Shown here piece by piece: positions 55,659 through 64,000 of a DNA stretch of 64,000 nucleotides (its first letter is position 1; every line of letters begins with the position of its first letter). The stretch covers positions 124,001 to 188,000 of the forward strand of contig DCUP01000003.1 in the NCBI GenBank assembly GCA_002327845.1. Direction: 5' to 3'. The stretch is from Patescibacteria group bacterium UBA2211 (GTDB lineage: Bacteria; Patescibacteriota; Minisyncoccia; Minisyncoccales; Minisyncoccaceae). A model generated the notes under the pieces. That model was not told the DNA's origin and ran no database searches. It saw nothing but the letters and a program-made list of their open reading frames with translations. Made by a program: the position numbers and the translations under genes.

Positions 55659-57227
55659 ATGGACGAAAAATATTATCTAAAAATAGGAAGAGCGGCAGAC
55701 CTTAAAGACAAAAGGGAAAGAGGTTTATACCGCTTTTTGGAAATGTTTACCGGACTTTTAAGCCTTTTAGTATTATTTTTGTCGGTTTTACTTTCTTACA
55801 AGCTTCCCGTATTGGTAGCTTTTTTTATCATTCTTTTTGATATTTACTGGCTTTTAAGAACCGTCTATTTTGCTTTTTATTTAAGGGCTGGTTATTCTCA
55901 GATGAAAAAGAACGAAGAGGAAGATTGGATTAAAAAGCTCGAATTATTAGGAGTTCCTAGAAATGGAATTAATATTCCTTCATGGAAAAATATTTATCAT
56001 TTAATAATTTTACCAATGTATCGAGAGTCATTTGAAATAGTAGAATCTACTTTTAAATGTCTTTTGAATACAGATTATCCAAAAGAAAGAATGATTATTG
56101 TTTTAGCTTGTGAAGAAGCGGACAAAGAGAACGCCAAAGAAATTGCTTTAAAGATAAAAGAGAAGTATGGGGATATTTTTTATAAATTATTAATCACTTG
56201 TCATCCTATGGGTTTGGTCGGAGAGTTGGCTGGCCATGGAGCAAATGATGCTTGGGCAACGCAAAAAGCTAAGGAGTTGATTATCGATCCATTGAATATT
56301 CCTTACGAAAATATTATTGTTTCTTCTTTTGATATCGATGCTTGCGTTTATCCTAAATATTTCAGTTGTTTAACTTATTATTATTTAACAGTTGATAAGC
56401 CGTTAAGAACTAGTTATCAACCAATTCCATTATATCTAAACAATGTTTGGCAATCTCCTCCATTATCTAGAGTGTTTTCTTTTTCTTCAACTTTTTGGCA
56501 CACCATGAATCAAGAGAGGCCAGAAAAATTAATTACTTTTTCTTCTCATTCAATGCCCTTTAAAGCTTTGAATGAGGTTGGCTTTAAACAAAAAAACGTT
56601 GTATCTGATGATTCAAGAATTTTTTGGCAATGTTTTTTTGAATACGATGGAGATTACAAAGTTCAGCCAATGTATTATCCTATTTCTATGGATGCCAATT
56701 GTGCTGAAACATTTTTAAAAACATTAAAGAATATTTATAAACAGCAGAAGAGGTGGGCCTATGGAGTAGGGGAAGTTCCTTTCTTTATTTTTGCTTCTTT
56801 GAAAGATAAAAAGATTTCGCTTCAAAAAAAGTTTGCCATGGGGTTTGAATTAGTTGAGGGGCATGTTTCTTGGGCTATTTCTTCAATTTTAATATTTGCC
56901 TTAGGATGGCTACCTTTATATCTAGGAGGAAATGAGTTTGCTCAATCGTTGGTATCATATAATTTACCCAAAATTACTAGTATTATTTTGACGATAACTA
57001 TGTCGAGCTTGATTATTAGTATTTGGGTAAGTATGTTATTGCTTCCACCTAAACCAGTCAACTACGGAAGATTTAAATATATTTTAATGGGTTTCGAATG
57101 GATTTTAATACCTTTCGTGATGATATTTTTTAGTGCTTTACCAGCTTTGCACGCCCAGATGCATTGGGTCTTTGGTAAATATATGGGGTTTTGGGTAACA
57201 CCCAAGATAAGGAAAAATGAAAAATAA
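55659..57227 (+). CDS. Membrane glycosyltransferase, family 2
   Basis: A 522-residue processive-type GT2 enzyme. Two N-terminal helices (about 28-75), the catalytic domain with LIILPMYRESFEIV, the DxD in SSFDIDACVYP, a later acidic pair (VVSDDSRIF) and QQKRWAYGVGE (QxxRW), then four C-terminal helices. This is the layout of cellulose/hyaluronan synthase-like and DUF-type polysaccharide synthases; the product is unknown. The frame opens inside tRNA-Glu at 55563; the ATG at 55659 follows the tRNA by two bases, so tRNA 3' processing would leave an almost leaderless mRNA. The 3' end overlaps the next gene by 11 bases. Confidence 0.87.
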   Translation: MDEKYYLKIGRAADLKDKRERGLYRFLEMFTGLLSLLVLFLSVLLSYKLPVLVAFFIILFDIYWLLRTVYFAFYLRAGYSQMKKNEEEDWIKKLELLGVPRNGINIPSWKNIYHLIILPMYRESFEIVESTFKCLLNTDYPKERMIIVLACEEADKENAKEIALKIKEKYGDIFYKLLITCHPMGLVGELAGHGANDAWATQKAKELIIDPLNIPYENIIVSSFDIDACVYPKYFSCLTYYYLTVDKPLRTSYQPIPLYLNNVWQSPPLSRVFSFSSTFWHTMNQERPEKLITFSSHSMPFKALNEVGFKQKNVVSDDSRIFWQCFFEYDGDYKVQPMYYPISMDANCAETFLKTLKNIYKQQKRWAYGVGEVPFFIFASLKDKKISLQKKFAMGFELVEGHVSWAISSILIFALGWLPLYLGGNEFAQSLVSYNLPKITSIILTITMSSLIISIWVSMLLLPPKPVNYGRFKYILMGFEWILIPFVMIFFSALPALHAQMHWVFGKYMGFWVTPKIRKNEK

Positions 57228-57987
57228 ATTATTACTAATTATAATTTTTCTTTTAATTATAGACATCTGTTACGAGGTTAATTTTCCTAAGGTTAATAAG
57301 ATAGAAATTGAAACAGATAAGATTGTATCAGGTGAAGAAATAAAGATAGTCCAAATTTCAGACCTACATAATAAAATATTTTTTAACAATAACGAAAAAA
57401 TATATTCTAGTATTAGAGAATTAAATCCAGATATTATTGTTTTGATGGGTGATATTATAGATAGGAGAACAAAAGATTATCAATACGCATATTCCTTTAT
57501 CGATAATTTAATAAAAATTAACCCTCGCATCTATTATGTTTTGGGCAATCACGAATTGAGTCATGCAAATATTGATGATTATAAAAAAGAATTAGAAAAA
57601 AGAGGAGTAATTTTATTTAATAATAAGGAAGAAATTTACAAGGACATATTAATATATGGAGTTAATTATTATGAGGAAAAATATCCCAATCCGAATAATG
57701 ATTTTTTCTCTTTGCTTTTAACTCATGATGCCAGCTTGGCAATTTATAATTATCATAATTTTGACTTGGTTCTTTCTGGTCATACTCACGGTGGGCAAGT
57801 AAGAATTCCTTTAATCGGAACTATATATGCACCAGGGCAAGGATTTTTTCCTAAATATGCCAAGGGTTTGTATAAAATAGAAGACGAAGAAATATATATT
57901 GATAGCGGGCTAGGTAATACATTTTTACCGATAAGATTTTTAAATCAAAGCCAGATTAGTTTTATTAAAATTATTTCAACAAAATAA
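57217..57987 (+). CDS. Membrane-anchored calcineurin-like metallophosphoesterase (YkuE/YaeI type)
   Basis: A 256-residue protein with an N-terminal helix (LLLIIIFLLIIDICYEV) and all metallophosphatase motifs: QISDLHN, MGDIID, LGNHE and SGHTHGGQ. Homologues act on phospholipids or cell-wall-linked phosphoesters. The spacing to the GT2 gene (11-base overlap) suggests a joint envelope role. No terminator hairpin separates it from convergent recG. Confidence 0.9.
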   Translation: MKNKLLLIIIFLLIIDICYEVNFPKVNKIEIETDKIVSGEEIKIVQISDLHNKIFFNNNEKIYSSIRELNPDIIVLMGDIIDRRTKDYQYAYSFIDNLIKINPRIYYVLGNHELSHANIDDYKKELEKRGVILFNNKEEIYKDILIYGVNYYEEKYPNPNNDFFSLLLTHDASLAIYNYHNFDLVLSGHTHGGQVRIPLIGTIYAPGQGFFPKYAKGLYKIEDEEIYIDSGLGNTFLPIRFLNQSQISFIKIISTK

Positions 57988-58005
57988 TATTTAATTTTTT
58001 ATCAA

Positions 58006-60105
58006 TTACTCTAAATGAACCTTTTCTTCAAAAGCCTCTAACCTTCTTTTTAAAAGGGGGTATTTTTGTATTTGAGGAAATATCTCTTCTGCCGCTTCTC
58101 TTGCCCTCTTTACGCTATTTAAATCCTTTAGGGCTGACATAGCAAAGTCGGGCAGTCCCCATTGTCTTACCCCAAAGAAATCTCCAGGGCCCCTTAATTT
58201 TAGATCCATTTCTGAGAGTTTGAATCCGCTATCATATTTAATCATCGCTTCTAGTCTTTCTCTAGTTTTTTTACTTCTTGAATCGGTAAAAAGTAGGCAA
58301 TATGATTGTTGATCTCCTCTTCCAACTCGACCTCTAAATTGATGTAGTTGAGCTAAGCCAAATCTATCGCTACCCTCAATCATCATAATGGTAGCATTAG
58401 GAATATCAATTCCCACCTCAATAACAGAGGTAGAAACAAGAATGTCGTATTTTTTGCTTCTAAAGTCTTTCATTGTTTTATCTTTTTCCTTGCTAGTCAT
58501 TTTTCCATGAAGCATTGCTAATTTAAATTCAGGAAAAACATCACGAGAAAGATAATCATATTCTTTTTTTACATTTTTAACTTCTTCCTCTTCTTCCTCT
58601 GATTCTATTCTTGGACAAACAACAAAAACCTGGCCACCTTTTAGAACTTCTTTTTTAATAAATTCGTATTTTTTAGTTCTTTTTTTTTCAGAAACAATTT
58701 CGGTGATAATCTTTTTTCTATTTTTGGGCATTTCATCAATAATTGATAAATCTAAATCTCCCCAAACAGTTAGGGCTAGGGTTCTGGGAATAGGGGTGGC
58801 AGTCATAGACAAAAGATGGGGAACTCTGTCTCGATTTTTTTGAAGAGCTGCTCTTTGCTTTACTCCAAAACGGTGTTGTTCATCAACAATTACCAATCCG
58901 AGATTTTTAAATTTTACTTTTTGTTCTTCTTTTTTCTTTTTATTGCTAACAATTAAAGCCTGGGTTCCGATTAAAATATCAATATCTCCATTCTCAACCT
59001 TTTCTAATAGTTTGTTTCTCGATATTTCAATAGTGTCAGAGTGAAGTTTTTTTGAATAATATTTGTCTTCTTTGCCAGTTAATAATCCAACGTTTAAATT
59101 AAAACTTTTAAGCATTTGGAAAAAGGTTTTAAAATGTTGTTTTACTAGTATTTCGGTTGGAGCCATTAAGACAACTTGTGTTTTAGCTTTAACCGCATTG
59201 ATTGAGGCTAGGGCTGCAACCGCGGTTTTTCCTGAGCCAACATCTCCCTGTAACAATCTATTCATGGGATTTGGATTTTCCATGTCTTTTAATATCTCGT
59301 CTAGGGTTTTCTTTTGTGCCTTAGTTAATTCAAAAGGAAGAGAGTCCTTAACTCTTTCTATTAGTTCTTTGTTTGTTGGAATTGCTTGAGATTCTTCTTT
59401 TTTAATTTCTAGTTTTTTTCTTAAATTGAAAAGAGAAATGAAAAATATTTGTTCAAAGGAAAACCTTTCTTCAGCTTTTTTTGCTAGTTCCAAAGAATCG
59501 GGAAAATGAATTTGCTCTAAAGCTTTTTTTAAAGGAAGCAGCTCGTATTTTTTTAATATTTCTTCGGGTAACGTTTCAGGAATTTTATTTTTGATATTCT
59601 CAATAATTGGTTTAAGAATATATCTTAAATATTTTGAAGAAACGTTTTGTGATTCAATATAGACAGACATTATTCTTCCTAAATGAACAGTTTCTTTTAA
59701 AGATATCTTTTCATAAATAGGGGAGGAGATCTGGATAGTTCTATTTTGAAAAGAAAGCTTTCCCGCCAGAATAACTTCCTCACCAATCTTTAATATTTTT
59801 CCTATATATGGTTGATTAAACCATACAGCTTCTATTGCGCCAGTGTCGTCTTGAACTAAAGCGGTTGTAATAATCATTCTTTTAACCCAAGTTTTGTTTT
59901 GTTCGAGGGAAATGATTTTTCCTTGGACGCAAGCTTTTTCATTTATCTTTATATCTTTTATTTTAGATATTTTAGAGAAATCTTTGTATTCTCGTGGAAA
60001 ATAGTAAATTAAATCAGCCAAAGTTTTAATACCCATAGCTTTAAGTCTTTTGCCGTAAACCGTTCCAACATGAGGAATTTCTTCTATTTTAGTTGAGAAA
60101 TTCAT
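58006..60105 (-). CDS. recG: ATP-dependent DNA helicase RecG
   Basis: A 699-residue branched-DNA helicase that remodels stalled forks. The N-terminal HhH/wedge region (VGTVYGKRLKAMGIKTLADLIYYFPR) and OB-fold are present. Helicase motifs: LLQGDVGSGKTAVA (I), MAPTEILVKQH (Ia), LVIVDEQHRFGV (II), MTATPIPRTLALT (III), then VIEVGIDIPNATIM and QFRGRVGRGDQQSYC (VI). The start lies three bases after the 3' end of tRNA-Arg, so tRNA processing would give a near-leaderless mRNA. Confidence 0.97.
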   Translation of the reverse strand: MNFSTKIEEIPHVGTVYGKRLKAMGIKTLADLIYYFPREYKDFSKISKIKDIKINEKACVQGKIISLEQNKTWVKRMIITTALVQDDTGAIEAVWFNQPYIGKILKIGEEVILAGKLSFQNRTIQISSPIYEKISLKETVHLGRIMSVYIESQNVSSKYLRYILKPIIENIKNKIPETLPEEILKKYELLPLKKALEQIHFPDSLELAKKAEERFSFEQIFFISLFNLRKKLEIKKEESQAIPTNKELIERVKDSLPFELTKAQKKTLDEILKDMENPNPMNRLLQGDVGSGKTAVAALASINAVKAKTQVVLMAPTEILVKQHFKTFFQMLKSFNLNVGLLTGKEDKYYSKKLHSDTIEISRNKLLEKVENGDIDILIGTQALIVSNKKKKEEQKVKFKNLGLVIVDEQHRFGVKQRAALQKNRDRVPHLLSMTATPIPRTLALTVWGDLDLSIIDEMPKNRKKIITEIVSEKKRTKKYEFIKKEVLKGGQVFVVCPRIESEEEEEEVKNVKKEYDYLSRDVFPEFKLAMLHGKMTSKEKDKTMKDFRSKKYDILVSTSVIEVGIDIPNATIMMIEGSDRFGLAQLHQFRGRVGRGDQQSYCLLFTDSRSKKTRERLEAMIKYDSGFKLSEMDLKLRGPGDFFGVRQWGLPDFAMSALKDLNSVKRAREAAEEIFPQIQKYPLLKRRLEAFEEKVHLE

Positions 60106-60108
60106 ATG

Positions 60109-60180
60109 TGCCCTCGAGAGGAGTCGAACCTCTATCGCAAGCTCCGCAAGCTGGTATTCTATCCATTGAACTACGAGGGC
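60109..60180 (-). tRNA. tRNA-Arg (anticodon GCG)
   Basis: Acceptor GCCCTCG/CGAGGGC, anticodon loop TTGCGGA in a stem CCAGC/GCTTG with one C-T mismatch, T loop TTCGACT. A GCG anticodon is unusual in bacteria, which normally use ACG converted to ICG. Confidence 0.88.
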
Positions 60181-60241
60181 GTATTTCTATACTATACAAA
60201 AAATAGACTAAAAACAAGATATAATAAAAAGAAAAATATTA

Positions 60242-60649
60242 CTATTTTTGTAATGATTTTTCTCTTAAATAGTTTTGAAATGGAGCAAAAAGTGGATTTG
60301 GTAATTCATTCCATTTAAACCAGCCCCATCCTTCGCATTTTTCTGGTTCCATTATTTTCGGCTCTCCCGATCTGCAATCAGCCCTAACGAAACAGGTGAT
60401 ATAATGTTTATTTTCTTCCCTCATTATATCATTGGTGAAAGTATCTTTTTTGATGTTAGCAATAATTAGTCCAGTTTCTTCCATTACTTCTCGCGTAGCG
60501 CAGTCTTCAATAGTTTCATTGAATTCTAAATGTCCACCAGGAAAAGCCCAAAATCCGCTTCCATGAGAACCTTTTCTTTTACCTAAAAGAATTTTATTGT
60601 CTCTTTCAATAATAATTGCAACACCTACTTTTGGTCTTTGTATATCCAT
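60242..60649 (-). CDS. NUDIX hydrolase (MutT/NUDT15-like)
   Basis: A 135-residue nucleoside-diphosphate-X hydrolase. The Nudix box runs from GGHLEFNE to REVMEETGL and is complete. It is preceded by LLGKRKGSHGSGFWAFPGG, which resembles NUDT15/dGTP-type sanitising enzymes. It lies two bases after the upstream gene on this strand, in a probable operon. Confidence 0.92.
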   Translation of the reverse strand: MDIQRPKVGVAIIIERDNKILLGKRKGSHGSGFWAFPGGHLEFNETIEDCATREVMEETGLIIANIKKDTFTNDIMREENKHYITCFVRADCRSGEPKIMEPEKCEGWGWFKWNELPNPLFAPFQNYLREKSLQK

Positions 60650-60651
60650 AT

Positions 60652-61956
60652 TTATTTTGTTAGTTCTTTAATTATACTATATGTTTGAAATTCGGGAGCA
60701 AGACTATCATAGGTGCCATATTTTCCAAAAGAAAGTTTGTATTCTTTATTATTGGGCCACGTCCCCCCATGAATAGGATAAGCGAATAATATTCCTTTTG
60801 TGGCAAAAAAATCATGAGCACTTTTTAAAAATTCATTTTGTTTTTCTGTAGAACTTTGACTAAAGGTTCCCATCGGAGAATTGATACTTCCACTCCAATC
60901 GATAAAAGCGATAATAGGAATATTTTTTATTGTATTTTTAATATTATTCCATCTTTCATCATCTAATCCATTTGTTATTTCTTCTGATTTTGGAGAAACT
61001 GTGACAAAGTCAATATCAGGGAAAGGATATGGTAATTCAGAGAAATTGTACCATGTTCCAACAAGGATATATTTTCCTTTTGATAACCCATATTCGTGTA
61101 TATCATCAATGATTTTTGAAGAGGCTTCATAAGAGGCTTTTACTGCAGGATGATTTGGATTGCCAGTATATTCTTTCATAAGACTTGCTTGAGCGTACAA
61201 CATATCAATCCAGATGGCATCGACGCCGATATTAATTTGTTTTTCTGCCCAACTTAAAAGTATTTTTTGGTATTCATTGTTTGTTATGTCCGGAAAGTAG
61301 GCAGGGGAATTATCAGACCATCCTAAATATTGGGAAGCTTTATTTTGTAGAGCTTCTTTAGATATATCAAAATTAAACTTTTTTGCATCTAAAGCCATTT
61401 CCCATGTTTGGGCTGATTCGTAAGTAATGTCATTAAAATCAATTTTATTCAAACGTTGAGCAGCTATTGCTCCAACGATTATCGTGTCTGGTTTAGCAGT
61501 TTTTATTTTATTTATTGCTTGCTCATACTGTTCATAGGTGTATCCTTTTTGGGCACTTAATGACGAGTAATTAGTGGGATATCCAGGCATCACTGAAGTT
61601 GAAGATTCTGGAACTGATAGCCATCTAAAAAATCCTCTTAAAATTAAATCAGTATTTGTTTCTTTAAATATTTTTAGCACGTCATCTGTAGTCCTACCAA
61701 AATAAACTCCGTCAGTTATTCTTTCGTAAAGAGAAGCAACTTTTACTCGAGACAATTTTTCTTTAGCTATTTTTTCAAGCTCGGAAGGGGTCTGATTGTT
61801 TGAAGATTTTTGTTCTGTTTCAGTCGTTTGGCTATTAAAAAAATCCTTATCAGTAGAATTAGGATTTTGATTAGAAAATTTATTTAATCTTTGCATTGCA
61901 CAGATTATCATTAATAATGTGATTAAGATTGTGAACGCTATTAAGATTTTTTTCAT
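60652..61956 (-). CDS. Exported protein with TIM-barrel glycosidase-like pattern
   Basis: A 434-residue protein with an N-terminal helix (KILIAFTILITLLMIICAM) and a polar Ser/Asn/Thr linker (about 25-60). The rest alternates short hydrophobic strands and helices: LILRGFFRWL, PDTIIVGAIAAQR, VDAIWIDMLYAQ, KYILVGTWYNF, DIDFVTVSPKSEEI and IPIIAFIDWSG. Acidic residues at strand ends (WIDM, FIDW) suit a retaining-type or polygalactosaminidase-like barrel, but no family signature is certain. The start at 61956 is 18 bases after tRNA-Ser; the frame opens inside that tRNA. Confidence 0.65.
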   Translation of the reverse strand: MKKILIAFTILITLLMIICAMQRLNKFSNQNPNSTDKDFFNSQTTETEQKSSNNQTPSELEKIAKEKLSRVKVASLYERITDGVYFGRTTDDVLKIFKETNTDLILRGFFRWLSVPESSTSVMPGYPTNYSSLSAQKGYTYEQYEQAINKIKTAKPDTIIVGAIAAQRLNKIDFNDITYESAQTWEMALDAKKFNFDISKEALQNKASQYLGWSDNSPAYFPDITNNEYQKILLSWAEKQINIGVDAIWIDMLYAQASLMKEYTGNPNHPAVKASYEASSKIIDDIHEYGLSKGKYILVGTWYNFSELPYPFPDIDFVTVSPKSEEITNGLDDERWNNIKNTIKNIPIIAFIDWSGSINSPMGTFSQSSTEKQNEFLKSAHDFFATKGILFAYPIHGGTWPNNKEYKLSFGKYGTYDSLAPEFQTYSIIKELTK

Positions 61957-61974
61957 ATCTATATACTTATAAAC

Positions 61975-62062
61975 TGGAGGAGGGAGAGGGATTCGAACCC
62001 TCGGTAGGTTTCCCCACAATAGTTTTCAAGACTATCCCATTCAACCGCTCTGGCATCCCTCC
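61975..62062 (-). tRNA. tRNA-Ser (anticodon TGA)
   Basis: Class II tRNA. Acceptor GGAGGGA/TCCCTCC, anticodon stem ATAGT/ACTAT with loop CTTGAAA, long variable arm, T loop TTCGAAT, encoded CCA. Confidence 0.94.
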
Positions 62063-62106
62063 GTGATAGGGAAATAATATATAAAAAGGAGGCAATTGTC
62101 AATTAA

Positions 62107-62706
62107 TTATCCTCGGTGAAAACCTAGGTCGGCGGGATTACTTCCCCCAGAAATATGCTCCATTTTTCCTCCATTTTTTTCAAAAGTATATCTTAATTTT
62201 TTAACCTCATTGCTAAGAGAAATAGTTTCTTCGGACAACTCTTTTTTGATATATCCTTTTGACCAATAATCAAGTATTAGCTTGCTATCTCCAAAGATTT
62301 TTTTAATATCTTCTTTTATGGCAACTTCTAATGCGTATTTGCAAGCCAATAATTCTCCGAAATTATTAGTAACATCATCAACAATCAAATGAAATCCTTT
62401 TTCATTTATATCTTTCTTTTTTAATATTTTATTTAAAAGACTATTTCCTGTTTCATCGGTAACGCTAATTTCAACTCCTTTGCCAGCACCAGTTCCGGCA
62501 TCAAAATATATACCTTTTTCAGAAGCAGTATTTTTTAAATTGTAATCAGCTCCTGCTTCAAGCCATCTTTCAGCCTGATCTTTAGATTCAAATCCTTTAT
62601 ATTTAGTGTTGATCATGCCTGAAACAATCTTCTGGCATTCGGGCCAATTGTCAGTAATTCCTGTTTTTCCGTTTATTGAATAGGCGTAGTATTTTTTCTT
62701 ACTCAT
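62107..62706 (-). CDS. Ribonuclease HI-like protein with N-terminal viroplasmin/hybrid-binding domain
   Basis: A 199-residue protein. Residues about 4-55 match the RNA:DNA hybrid-binding (viroplasmin-like) domain: YYAYSINGKTGITDNWPECQ then KGFESKDQAERWLE. The catalytic half keeps the four carboxylates in IYFDAGTG, NNFGELLA, GDSKLI and NPADLGF. It would remove RNA from hybrids during replication and repair. The ATG at 62706 is preferred because the hybrid-binding domain begins there; the frame opens at 62739 inside the dedA gene. Confidence 0.87.
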   Translation of the reverse strand: MSKKKYYAYSINGKTGITDNWPECQKIVSGMINTKYKGFESKDQAERWLEAGADYNLKNTASEKGIYFDAGTGAGKGVEISVTDETGNSLLNKILKKKDINEKGFHLIVDDVTNNFGELLACKYALEVAIKEDIKKIFGDSKLILDYWSKGYIKKELSEETISLSNEVKKLRYTFEKNGGKMEHISGGSNPADLGFHRG

Positions 62707-62707
62707 A

Positions 62708-63319
62708 TTATTTTGATTTTTTGTTTTTAATAAATTCAAAGATGATAGGGATGAAAGATAAAAGAATGATAAAAATAATGATAATTGAAAAGTTTTCTTT
62801 AATTTGAGGAATATTACCTAAGAAATATCCTGACAGGGTAAATATTAGGACCCATACTAACCCTCCAGCTACATTGTACGTTATGAATTTTTTATAGTCC
62901 ATTTTTCCTAATCCAGCAACGAAAGGAGCAAAGGTTCTTATAATGGGAATAAAACGAGCAATGAAAATAGTTATACCTCCATATTTTTTATAGAATTCTT
63001 GAGTTCTAATTAAATATTCTTGATTAACTTTAGTAGATAATTTATTTCCAAGAAATTTTCCTATAAAATAATTTGTTGTGTCTCCCAAGAAAGCAGCAAT
63101 CCAGAGAATGATAATTAAAGTATAAATATTTAATGAACTGATTGCGGAAATAGCTCCAGCAGCGAAGAGGAGGGAATCGCCAGGAAGAAAAGGGACAAAG
63201 ACTAATCCAGTTTCGATAAAGATAACTGCAAATAATAAAAAATAAGATAGTATTCCGTAAATATTAACAATTTCGGTTAAATAAATGTCTATATGAAGAA
63301 TAATATTGATTATGTCCAT
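62708..63319 (-). CDS. DedA-family membrane protein
   Basis: A 203-residue member of the DedA/VTT family of lipid scramblase-like proteins; homologues flip undecaprenyl phosphate or phospholipids. Motifs: FIETGLVFVPFLPGDSLLF, GDTTNYFIGKFLG, and the conserved FIARFIPIIRTFAPFVAGLGKMDYKKF, then N-x-x-GG. One base separates its stop from the RNase H start. Confidence 0.93.
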   Translation of the reverse strand: MDIINIILHIDIYLTEIVNIYGILSYFLLFAVIFIETGLVFVPFLPGDSLLFAAGAISAISSLNIYTLIIILWIAAFLGDTTNYFIGKFLGNKLSTKVNQEYLIRTQEFYKKYGGITIFIARFIPIIRTFAPFVAGLGKMDYKKFITYNVAGGLVWVLIFTLSGYFLGNIPQIKENFSIIIIFIILLSFIPIIFEFIKNKKSK

Positions 63320-63326
63320 AATATGT

Positions 63327-63695
63327 TTAATGTGGGTTGTTAATTTTTGTAGGATAGGAGAATATCATAAAATAAGACGAGTACATCTTACTAGATGATA
63401 CATATCTTTCTTCGTTTTTAATGAAGATATGAGCAGAGCCCATTTGTTCAACGTGAGCAAAACCTTGTTTTTCCATTGCTTCAATAAAAGAATTTGTATT
63501 GGAAGTTAAGTACGTTTCATTATTTATTTTCGTGGATTCAGAAGTTAAGATTACTCTTGGGAGAGCAAGCGCGATATTGATATGATCATCGTCTTGCTTA
63601 AGCGCCCTGCCGAAAACGATAAGATATGTAAAAGCAATAATAATTATGACTCCGAAGATCACTATAAGGATTGATTTTTGTATGGAGTAGTTCAT
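63327..63695 (-). CDS. Small membrane-anchored hypothetical protein
   Basis: A 122-residue protein: one N-terminal helix (SILIVIFGVIIIIAFTYLIVFG) and an 85-residue outer domain with no recognised motif. It contains a run NTNSFIEAMEKQGFAHVEQMGSA that suggests a small alpha/beta fold. The frame extends through tRNA-Ser to 63827; I chose the ATG at 63695. Seven bases separate it from dedA. Confidence 0.6.
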   Translation of the reverse strand: MNYSIQKSILIVIFGVIIIIAFTYLIVFGRALKQDDDHINIALALPRVILTSESTKINNETYLTSNTNSFIEAMEKQGFAHVEQMGSAHIFIKNEERYVSSSKMYSSYFMIFSYPTKINNPH

Positions 63696-63735
63696 TAGAT
63701 TTGATTGATGAATCAGTCCCGAACTTAATAATTGG

Positions 63736-63822
63736 CGGAGAGGGAGGGATTCGAACCCTCGAACCGTTTTCACAGTTAACACCTTAGCAGGGTGCCCCAT
63801 TCGACCACTCTGGCACCTCTCC
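63736..63822 (-). tRNA. tRNA-Ser (anticodon GCT)
   Basis: Class II tRNA. Acceptor GGAGAGG/CCTCTCC with discriminator G, anticodon stem GCACC/GGTGT with loop CTGCTAA, T loop TTCGAAT. Confidence 0.93.
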
Positions 63823-63858
63823 AACATGTTGTCATAATATACAAAATAGTAGTATTGG

Positions 63859-64000
63859 TCAACCCAATTCTATCTCTCGCGCAACACTCAAACCCCAGAC
63901 CTCTTTAGCCCCATTTTCTTTTAAAATTTTAGCGCATTCATTCATTGTTGTACCCGTGGTATAAACATCATCTAGTAGAAGAATGGTTTTGTTCTCAACT
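63859..64000 (-). CDS. ComFC-like phosphoribosyltransferase-fold protein, C-terminal fragment
   Basis: The gene enters from the right edge, and only the last 47 residues are visible, ending in TGA. The fragment holds the PRPP-type motif ILLLDDVYTTGTTMNECAKIL, then GAKEVWGLSVARE, which is the typical end of ComF/ComFC proteins linked to DNA uptake. The N-terminal zinc finger would lie outside the window. It is too short for the frame list but is a clear coding end. Confidence 0.85.
   Translation of the reverse strand, partial: VENKTILLLDDVYTTGTTMNECAKILKENGAKEVWGLSVAREIELG

Noticed and set aside
63696..63827. Longer N-terminus for the small protein at 63.3 kb
   Set aside because: The extension is tRNA-Ser read as protein.
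1..64000. Recoding of TGA (as in some Patescibacteria)
   Set aside because: TGA ends the methyltransferase, ComFC and small membrane-protein genes at sensible places, and Trp is always TGG in conserved motifs.

Overview
The window is AT-rich, gene-dense bacterial DNA that uses the standard code, since TGA ends several genes and Trp is TGG. The gene content points to a member of the Candidate Phyla Radiation (Patescibacteria), probably a Parcubacteria-like lineage. The signs are many small two-helix TrbC/VirB2-like pilin proteins, a soluble VirD4/TraD-like ATPase paired with a large membrane partner, a compact IF2, a huge glycine-rich surface protein, prepilin-LamG proteins and very tight packing. 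No 16S rRNA lies in the window, so the lineage is an inference.

Layout. 1-3 kb: C-terminal part of a pilin-like membrane protein, rsmA and a LysM/M23 protein. 3-17.9 kb, all minus strand: a DksA-like gene with a tiny membrane-protein gene upstream, a coiled-coil repeat protein, pnp and rpsO, a pilin-like protein, then a nine-gene lipid block (8.1-15.9 kb). 15.9-16.4 kb: three tRNA genes interleaved with five parS-like palindromes and an iteron array. 16.4-17.9 kb: cca. Genes then switch strand: nusA, tig, clpP, a 1783-residue surface protein, rny, HU, htrA, a VanW-type protein, infB, rbfA, an S1-domain protein, ftsH, rplS and gyrA (18-45 kb, mostly plus). 45-57 kb: pilin-like genes, hsp20/prsW/tsaD (minus), secDF, a sigma region 4-HARE-like protein, the VirD4-like pair, a glycosyltransferase and a phosphoesterase. 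58-64 kb (minus): recG, NUDIX, a TIM-barrel-like secreted protein, RNase H, DedA and the end of a ComFC gene.

The most coherent system is the lipid block. It holds a fatty acid kinase (FakA/DAK2) protein ending in a DegV-like domain, two stand-alone DegV/FakB carriers, three divergent PlsY acyltransferases, a CarS-like CTP:lipid cytidylyltransferase and an MscS-like membrane protein. Together these could convert scavenged fatty acids to acyl-phosphates, then acyl-glycerol-phosphates, then CDP-lipids, without fatty acid synthesis.

The parS cluster, the iterons and the strand switch at about 17.9 kb (where cca and nusA promoters overlap back to back) suggest an origin/centromere region.

Two themes run through the window. 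First, 23 tRNA genes are packed against, and in one case into, coding genes, including two unrelated nuclease genes each set between tRNAs. Second, many promoters put the predicted transcription start at or within about 3 nt of the ATG, implying leaderless mRNAs. I used this to choose several start codons.
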